In this document: positions 56,801 to 64,000 of the stretch, piece by piece | Position numbering within the stretch: the stretch's first letter is position 1 | Layout of the letters: each line of letters begins with the position of its first letter | Assembly (NCBI GenBank): GCA_949710005.1 | Contig: OX453275.1 | Span: forward strand, 13,333,651-13,397,650 | Direction: 5' to 3' | Length of the DNA stretch: 64,000 nucleotides | DNA from: Ricordea florida | Taxonomy: Eukaryota; Cnidaria; Anthozoa; Corallimorpharia; Ricordeidae | Position numbers and translations under genes: made by a program | The notes under the pieces: model-generated | The model's database searches: none | Seen by the model: only the letters and a program-made list of their open reading frames with translations | Told to the model about the DNA's origin: nothing

Positions 56801-59800
56801 ACTAGAAATACGACTCCCGCAAAAACCTCGCGAAGCTAGTTTTTGAAGAAGTCACAATGCTTTCATATTTTATTCTTTATTTTTTTTTATATTTTATATG
56901 TTATTTTTTATATCAGCGTAATCCCCATTATTTTATTTCTTATGCTGTGTTTGGTACACAATTAGTGACACCTGGTGCAAATTACATGATCAGTATACCG
57001 CTCAACACAGTGCTTAAAAATTGACCTTCATTTAGCTCTTTCACTGCCACTGAGATTGCACCAGAGGGAATAGAAGTAAAATTATTTATTATCTTGACAG
57101 GGAATACAGAGTCGATGAAGTATCACAATAATATTCACTTAACACAAATTGAAAATGATTGTAAATCTTTTGCAGGTGAAATCTTGAAGAGTTGATATGA
57201 ATGCTTGTGTTTACCACGGTGTAAAAACCTGTGTTTTTTTTCTTTAGTTTTATTTTCTTAGTCTCTACTGCTTTGTCTTCTTTGTTGTACATCACTTTTG
57301 AACACAATATGTTCTTACACAGAGGATGAGTTGAATGCTCCAATTATTTTTGTTTATGTTTTTTGGTTATAATTGCATGAGATTCATTGTAAGAAGAATC
57401 TTCTGATTAGATTTTTTATTGTCTACTGCAGTCATTATTTCATTCCCAGGTAACCACAATTGAGAGCATTATGAATAGTGCATGTTTTAATTTGTGTACT
57501 CTCTTCGGTTGCAATGGTACCCCCCAGTGGTAGATAGAAAAATTCCTCTTCCCTCAAAAGAGATGCCATATCAACAGAAGTGTGCAATACAATGTCATTA
57601 CATAAAAAAAAATTGGGGGTAAAAGAATTGGATTCTACAAAAGCTATGAATAAAGGTTTGGTAATAGTGAGTGCCGACTGTATAGTATGTGGTTGCCTCA
57701 AAAGAGATGCCATATCAACAGAAGTGTGCGATACAATGTCATTACATAAAAAAAAATTGGGGGTAAAACAATTGGATTCTACAAAAGCTATGAATAAAGG
57801 TTTGGTAATAGTGAGTGCCGACTGTATAGTATGTGGTTGTGCTATTTTTAGGTCATATCATAAAAACAATACATGTAAGAAAGAGTTATTGAAATCTTAA
57901 TATGTTCAAAAAGATTGCTGCACTACGTACTCCTGTAAAAAAATAATGTGAAATCAACATCAATCAGTCAAAAGTATATACCACATGAAAGTTTGATTGT
58001 GCTGTTACAGAAACAGGCAAAATATCCATAATCATATAGAATAGTATATTATTTTGAATATATGAAAATTACTATTACAAAAACTGCAGAAGAAAGATTT
58101 AATACGGTATTTCATTGAAAAAGTCATGGCAGCCAGAGGTATTGAACTGTAACCAATGACATATAGTGACGAGAAGAACTATCATTATATTATTATCATT
58201 ATTATTATCATTACTATTATTATTACTGGTATTGATATTATTGGTATTGTTATATTTTTTATGTTAAACATAATATATTTTTATGGGGTGGGAATCATGT
58301 CCTAATCATGGTAAAGGTGTTGTTACTCTACTACTAAAAGCAATACAAAAATCTTCTTAATAGGCTTTCCATCAGAGGTGGTAGTAATCAAAACAGCTCC
58401 AAACAATACCATTTCTTCTTAAAGGCTTAGAATCTAGTGCAGTCATTTGTCTATAAAGTTTGTGTGGAAAATCATTATTGAAAGCATAGGGCATTTAGGA
58501 AACTTGAAACACTTGTACTACATACAGCACACTTGCAATGAATATATGAGAAAGATCATAAACATTTTGGCATTACAAAATTTATTTTCTTCTTTATAAA
58601 GTTTTTCCAATGTAAAAAGTTAATTGCATGTTGTGGTTGTTATGAAATATTGATATTTGACATCATAAAAATAAAGTAAACAGCAGAAAGTAACCAAGTT
58701 AATATGTTATGTCTAATTTTTCAAATTAAGGCTTGAATTAACATTTCATTTGTGAAAAAAGGGCAGGGGTTCTAGATAGCAATATTATCAGGGGAGGGGG
58801 GGTCATTGCACTCTAAGGTAAAACTGACCCATTGTGAAAAGGCTATGAAACTTGTTGTCTCTACGCAATATGATTGAAACCTTTCAATCAGAGAATACAT
58901 ACATATATATATAGCAAAGAGAAATACTACTCAGAATTCAGTAATCACATTTGCTTTATTTTGAAATGATCGCATTGATCACTGATAATATTGCAGAACC
59001 AGTACTTTATAGTGACACAGGGTATATATTCTGTTGAAAATGTTTAACAGAACTGCTAGATCAAGACAATTTACAATATTTTCACTACTGCAATGATATC
59101 AGATGACATCGTTATAAATGATTGCTATAACAACTGCAACTCTCTGTGTTGGGAATTACTTCAAACTGGAAACGCTATCGTTTTATTATGAAAAATACCT
59201 ATTTACATTCTCTTGTAATCTGTTGGTCGTCTTCCGATTCCGTTTTTAGACTAATAGAATTATTTTCCAGAGAAATCTCCAATCGTTGAAGTCGTTCTTA
59301 CTCGGTGTCCCTTCTAAGTCGTTTTGCTAAATGTACTACGTCAATATATTTCGTTATGTAATCGTTCACTCATGTCCTGTATTTCTATCAATAACACATT
59401 CAAATTCAAAACTAACTTGATTGAATTCCTAGTCCTTTTCCCTGCTGTTTCGTTTGCCTTTTTCTGGGGCGAGCAGTTGTTGCCTTGGCTGTTGTTATTC
59501 TCCCTGCTGTCGTTTCTCTATCCCGGCTTTGAGTCGTGCTTTCCCCGTGTTGATTTTCACGGTATTCGAACTTACTCGGCGACGATCTCGTGCTAATATT
59601 TCTTGAATATCTCGGAGATCACCTTGCTGGGATGTACTTCCAGGACGAGTGAAATCGATTTCCACAAAATTTACATTACTTTCAAAAAGGCATCACCGAA
59701 TAATGGCGGAAATTCAGCAGTTCTCAAGTGCGTTACTATTGCCAGGTAACCTGGCCTGCGAACGGACACCTTTAAAATATAGATATATATAAACATATAT
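56801..59800. repeat. Tandem-duplicated unit, copy B (uninterrupted, holds the empty site)
   Basis: About 3.0 kb. 56801-59504 matches 48027-50737, and 59505-59790 matches 56445-56735 or so. The undivided junction at 59499-59511 proves that the 5.7-kb element in copy A is an insertion. An internal 144-bp segment is itself duplicated in tandem (57552-57695 and 57696-57839), which copy A lacks. Confidence 0.9.
57552..57839. repeat. 144-bp tandem duplication specific to copy B
   Basis: Two near-identical segments beginning CCTCAAAAGAGATGCC; the corresponding stretch of copy A (48774 onward) occurs once. Confidence 0.85.
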
Positions 59801-59815
59801 ATAAATATATATATA

Positions 59816-60452
59816 TACATATATAAAAACTCTCGGCTCGATTTACTCGGGCTTGCGAGCCACGTGGTCTGAACCGGAACCGACACGATTAGTAACCTCG
59901 CTTCGCGAGGAATCAGCTCATATACCATTGGCACGGAAAACGGCCATCATGGATGGATGATTTCTTGAATTAGACAGGGAGAAATTCAAGTCAAGCTTAA
60001 AAATCATACACCAAAGAAATACTACCGAAGCAAATAAATATAGGATGAAATTTTTCGACGGTAAGTGAGCAAATTATATTTCGAAATTGTTTATTACGAA
60101 CGCAAGTGAAACTCTTACAAACAGCCGCCATTTTGAAAGATCTGTGAAGCCCGTAAACTGAGTTTTTATCTTATTTCTGCCTACTTTTTCCACTTAAATT
60201 CTTAAACTAATTTGCTAACTCGAAAAAAATTGACAAGTACATTAAAGAGTTGTTTAAAAACGAGCCGGACTCGTGTTTGAAACTTTTTTACACATCTGCT
60301 CTACAATATGTCGGCTCGACAACAACATGGTTCTGTTCAAAAACAATAACAAAGTCAATTCTTGTCGTACAAACTAATTCCAGTGTTTCATAAGCGAGGG
60401 TTTAGAGATATAATAAAACAATTATTCCACTCAATCTCGTCGTATATGAGCT

Positions 60453-60485
<33 letters not shown>

Positions 60486-60649
60486 ATTAGCTCATATACG
60501 ACTCGATTTCGTGGAATAATTGCTAAATATACATATATAAAAACTCTCGGCTCGATTTACTCGGGCTTGCGAGCCACGTGGTCTGACCGGAACCGACACG
60601 ATTAGTAACCTCGCTACGCTCGGCCTTCGGCCTCGCTTCGCGAGGAATA
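59816..60649. repeat. Direct repeats (59816-59913 and 60529-60649) around a 0.6-kb segment with a hairpin
   Basis: ACATATATAAAAACTCTCGG... through the CACGTGGTCTGA.CCGGAACC block to CTTCGCGAGGAAT occurs twice in the same orientation; the second copy has an extra CGCTACGCTCGGCCTTCGGC. Between them, 60419-60522 is a hairpin with arms CAATTATTCCAC...ATATGAGCTA and the inverse ending GTGGAATAATTG. An AT microsatellite precedes the first repeat. It may be one composite non-autonomous element. Confidence 0.7.
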
Positions 60650-61645
60650 ATGGCTTAGCAATTAAGACAAACAGAGTAGCAACACATTTTTGTCCGTGAG
60701 GCAGGATGCGAGGAGTTCGTTTCCACCGAAAAAATCTCTCTTAATTCGAAAGCAAAACCATTTTTATGAACCAGTCAATTCCAACCCCGGGCCCGACCCC
60801 CCAGGACAAGGGGAGTAATGGGGACATGGCCTTGGAATTACGCTTTTGTAACCCTGCATTTCTCCGGAGGGGGACGCGGACATTAACGATTTGTCAAACA
60901 TTGGCGGGGATTTTTCCCGGGCTTTATTACGCCAACTTTACCCTGGTTCTGAAGGGGACTGGATTCTACCACTGATTCGGTTAACAATCAAACATGGCAG
61001 AAACAACAGTGAAGGTAAGCTAAATCCTTTACCATCTATTCTTTTCGCCAGCACTTCAGTGTTAGTAAGAGTGGTGAACACTTATTTGCATCATCAATTA
61101 CGGTTGTACTTCCATATCTCCTCATCCTTTCTATAAAGTTGTGACAAGAAAATCGTGTGGCTTCAGCCAGAGTAAAATCTACTAAGTCACTCTAAGAGTG
61201 TAAAGTGTTAAAATGTTTCCAAACTCTTCACAAAACAGTTTCCGAAGTTCGACTGAAAATTCTGAAGTTGGCTGTTCCATTATGTGGAATGTGAATAAAA
61301 TTTTTTTTATCATAAGGAGTTTTGGATAGAGATGTGAAATAGCTCACTCAGTCGTAAAATAGTAGAACCGGAAAAATCGTGCAATCGGAGACTTCAATTC
61401 CAAGTAACATTCGAAGAAATCTGTAGTGCTAAGTAATGGTAATAGGACTGAGTGTCCGATTTGTTTAATCACGAGTATGATTGCAGACCGAATTGGACGA
61501 CACGAAGTCTTATTACCAATTAATCATAACTTTAACAAAATTTTTGATATATAAACTTATTTTTTTCTTAATCAAAACACATGAAATCCCAAGATTTGTT
61601 TTGCTAGCAGTGAAAAAAATGCCATTTAAGCGCGCGCGTGATGGT

Positions 61646-61679
<34 letters not shown>

Positions 61680-62897
61680 TGTCCAATTTAACTGTCCTAT
61701 TAAGGCTGAAATCAGGGCAGTTGATAGCCAATCAAATTTGAGAATTTTGTTATAGTTATGATTAATTGGAGAATAGTACCCCTAAATCAGTTATATTTTT
61801 TCCGATTTAGCACTTATTGCACTGCAACTCTGTGTTCATTTTCCTCCCGGCCACTTTTTCTGATTCTGCACGCTGCAAATGTAAGGTAGTGATTTTACTG
61901 GCAATCGCAGTGATTTGAAAAACTTGCGACACCTACCGTGTGTTTCAATGATGCCTGGGGATTATTTTCTATGGAAACCAGCTTAGTAAAATCTTCTAGT
62001 TACACAATGGGGCCATAGGGGCGTCTAATGCAGGGTTTCAAATATTTTTTTTTTCTTGAAAGGACATATGTCTGACTAAGGGGACATTTTGGTCAGACAA
62101 AACAAAGATGTAGTCGGACATCACCCAAAACAGCAGTTTGAATTCTATTCATCTTTATTATTAAACTATACACGATACAAAATTGTCTGGACATTATGTC
62201 TGACTGACCACAGTTGGGATTTCGTTGGACACGAGCTAAGTTTGGTCGGCCATTGACCGATGACTGACTGTCATTTGCAACCATGCTATTGTAACCGCAA
62301 ATGTTACCCCGGCTATACTTGTAACAACTCCCTCTCTAAATGTAAGAAAGCCAGAGACGATGTAGTACAAATAAATTATTTTAATTCTTGTCTTCTTTGA
62401 GTCCCAATAAATATATACAGCCCAACAAAGCTCAATATATGGTACAGTAAATGTCTGCATTTAGATGACATGCCAATTTTGCTGTCTTTAACCACTTGTA
62501 TAGTTCTAAGTTGCAAGCAAGTTGGTTGTAAAGTTGAATAGCCTTCAAACTATGTATTGTTTTCTAACAAAATCACTTCCTCGTTGATATGTTACTGCTA
62601 TGTACAGTAAGAAAAAATGGATTGAATTGGAGGTACAGTACTAAAGTACAATCATTCTTCAAATTCAATCATGCCACATTTGGTACATTTATTATAATCT
62701 GTACTAGGGCTCATCTTTTGAACCCACTACAAGCCATTATTCATTTTCCAAGAATTCAACCCGTTAACATCCGATTTAAGAACCATTACACTATCTAGGT
62801 TTAACTCAAAATAGGTTACACATAGAGAGATACACTTTATTGTGGATAATATTTACAAATGTCTTAGTTGTGGTGAGTTTCCTGAAGATTTCCAGGA
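60650..62897. other. About 2.2 kb without a supportable gene
   Basis: A coding-like patch at about 60889-61016 (SNIGGDFSRALLRQLYPGSE, then a GAAG|GTAAGC donor) could be one exon of an unrecognised plus-strand gene, but no partner exons are seen. The remainder is AT-rich with scattered repeat fragments, including a piece resembling the TTAA MITE near 61160-61210. Confidence 0.35.
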
Positions 62898-63191
62898 TCA
62901 AATAATCACAGACGTTTCACTTCCATAAAACTGATATTCTGTGTTGTACATCCTGGGTACTTGGAATGTTTCACCAGGGCCTGGGCCTACACAGAAGAGA
63001 GGAAATAGCAATTTGTTAATATAAACATTCACTGGTAGTCCATATATCCAAGCTAATAAGACTCAATCAGAAAGCAAATTAAGCTTACTCTCGAGAGGTG
63101 AATGCCAAGGCTTTGGTACATCTAGAGTAAACAGCTCCCATCTCTTTCTCGCTGGCGGCATTGTATAAGATTCTTGTACAAGTGTTTTCAT
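62898..63191 (-). CDS. Short two-exon gene end (63 aa visible), unrecognised
   Basis: Exon 63195-63089 (acceptor TTTTCAG, donor GTAAGC; first ATG at 63191) joins 62986-62898 (acceptor TGTGTAG, stop TGA) in a consistent phase. The product begins MKTLVQESYTMPPARKRWEL and ends with PRMYNTEYQFYGSETSVII. The Pro/Trp/Tyr-rich character and the MYNTEYQ motif look conserved, but I do not recognise the family. AATAAA (minus) lies at 62841-62836, 57 bp after the stop. The frame is open upstream of the ATG to the acceptor, so earlier exons may lie to the right. Confidence 0.55.
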
Positions 63192-63306
63192 TCCCCTGAA
63201 AACATAGGATAGTAGACACCATCTATTAACAAAAGCTATTGTAATTACGTAAGTAGATATAGTACACTACAGAGGCAGCATGTGCACTGATTGATGATGG
63301 CATACC

Positions 63307-63336
63307 TTAACCCTTTCACTCCCAAGGGGTCTCCAT

Positions 63337-63381
<45 letters not shown>

Positions 63382-63408
63382 AGTCACTCTTGGGAGTGAA
63401 AGGGTTAA
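63307..63408. mobile_element. TTAA-flanked 102-bp MITE, copy a
   Basis: TTAACCCTTTCACTCCCAAG at the left, its inverse CTTGGGAGTGAAAGGGTTAA at the right. TTAA at both ends suits piggyBac- or Kolobok-type insertion. Confidence 0.75.
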
Positions 63409-63420
63409 GGGAGATAGTTT

Positions 63421-63450
63421 TTAACCCTTTCACTCCCAAGGGGTCTCCAT

Positions 63451-63495
<45 letters not shown>

Positions 63496-63522
63496 AGTCA
63501 CTCTTGGGAGTGAAAGGGTTAA
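63421..63522. mobile_element. TTAA-flanked 102-bp MITE, copy b (identical to copy a)
   Basis: Same 102 bp, same orientation, 12 bp after copy a (spacer GGGAGATAGTTT). Complete identity points to a recent tandem duplication or gene conversion. Confidence 0.75.
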
Positions 63523-64000
63523 GCTCTGTTGTCTGCCATTAAACTTTGCAAAATGTCATTAATGTCTTAGATGTGACCTTGGAACATAATCAATGCATTA
63601 AATGGATTGTGAATGGTGAATATAGTACTGTACTTTAACAGAAATGAACCGCACCCTTACTGGCATCACAAAGAAATTAAAATGGTTTGTTCTGAGGGAC
63701 CGTTCATTTATTAGAGGGGGAGGGGAGGGGCGGTGGGCTTGTGCATTTTAATTTTCCTATACATAATTTCCAGTGGGCCTGTTCTTGCCACTGCATAACA
63801 TAATGTGGCCCCTTTGCGCATGAAATAAGATGACCAGACCTGCCCTCAACCACAGAAACAGTTTTAATACAACTTAAATAAAACTCACCGAATTATTTTA
63901 AGCAAATATTGAGTAGCCCTCCACCCAGAGTTGTAGAAAGGAAATTAGAATGTACAAAAATACATGACCCCTCAGAAATGGTTGTAGAATTTTATGCAGC
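63523..64000. other. Right-edge stretch; no gene seen
   Basis: Contains a G-rich run (GGGGGAGGGGAGGGGCGG, about 63716) after GGGACCGTTCATTTATTAGA, which may be the start of another MITE cut by the window edge. Confidence 0.35.

Noticed and set aside
1..64000. CRISPR arrays, rRNA genes, bacterial operons or riboswitches
   Set aside because: Repeats here are tandem, inverted or microsatellite types without regular unique spacers; genes are intron-bearing and eukaryotic.

Overview
This is a nuclear window from an animal. Short exons with GT-AG introns, a cholinergic Cys-loop receptor gene, a TRIM-NHL gene, BEL/Pao retroelements and many MITE-type repeats fit an anthozoan cnidarian, most likely a coral. 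The species is inferred from gene style only. No prokaryotic operons, rRNA genes or CRISPR arrays are present.

Layout. 1-2076 (minus) is the N-terminal part of a Polinton/adintovirus-like DNA polymerase gene that leaves the window, with an upstream array carrying a repeated ACGTRCTTATRA motif. 3.8-5.4 kb holds fragments of a Mutator-like and a P-element-like transposase. 7.5-12.75 kb (plus) is an unusual multi-exon gene. It joins a Cys/His-rich N-terminus, an RNase-H-fold transposase-like core, a homeodomain-like segment and a C-terminal papain-like cysteine protease resembling viral tegument deubiquitinases. 13.78-19.62 kb is a complete, very young BEL/Pao element (minus; identical 158-bp LTRs, 5-bp target duplication). 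19.9-21.4 kb is a divergent pair of small host-type genes: an HTH-like 144-aa protein and an F-box protein. 23.96-30.08 kb is a second young BEL/Pao element (plus; 360-bp LTRs, one difference) whose gag-pol frame is broken by one in-frame TAG.

30.2-39.8 kb (minus) is a complete nine-exon nicotinic acetylcholine receptor alpha-type gene, rebuilt here with consistent splice phases. Its introns hold a 1.5-kb AGT-type simple repeat, a PIF/Harbinger-like MITE, a tRNA-derived element and perfect hairpins. 40.6-46.8 kb (plus) is a five-exon TRIM2/3/71-like gene (RING, B-boxes, coiled coil, filamin repeat, NHL repeats).

48.0-59.8 kb is a tandem duplication of a unit of about 3 kb. Copy A is interrupted by a 5,707-bp element with CACTG terminal inverted repeats and a 2-bp target duplication. 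Copy B preserves the empty site, so the boundaries can be read directly. The element carries an intact eight-exon SAM-domain gene (SAMD3-like, 560 aa) and one divergent zinc-finger exon, with no transposase catalytic region seen. The right end holds hairpin and direct repeats, a short two-exon gene (62.9-63.2 kb, minus) and two identical 102-bp TTAA-flanked MITEs.

The genes do not form one pathway. The common thread is heavy, recent and nested mobile-element activity around a few host genes. The two least conventional objects are the composite transposase/protease gene at 7.5-12.75 kb and the gene-carrying CACTG element at 50.7-56.4 kb.
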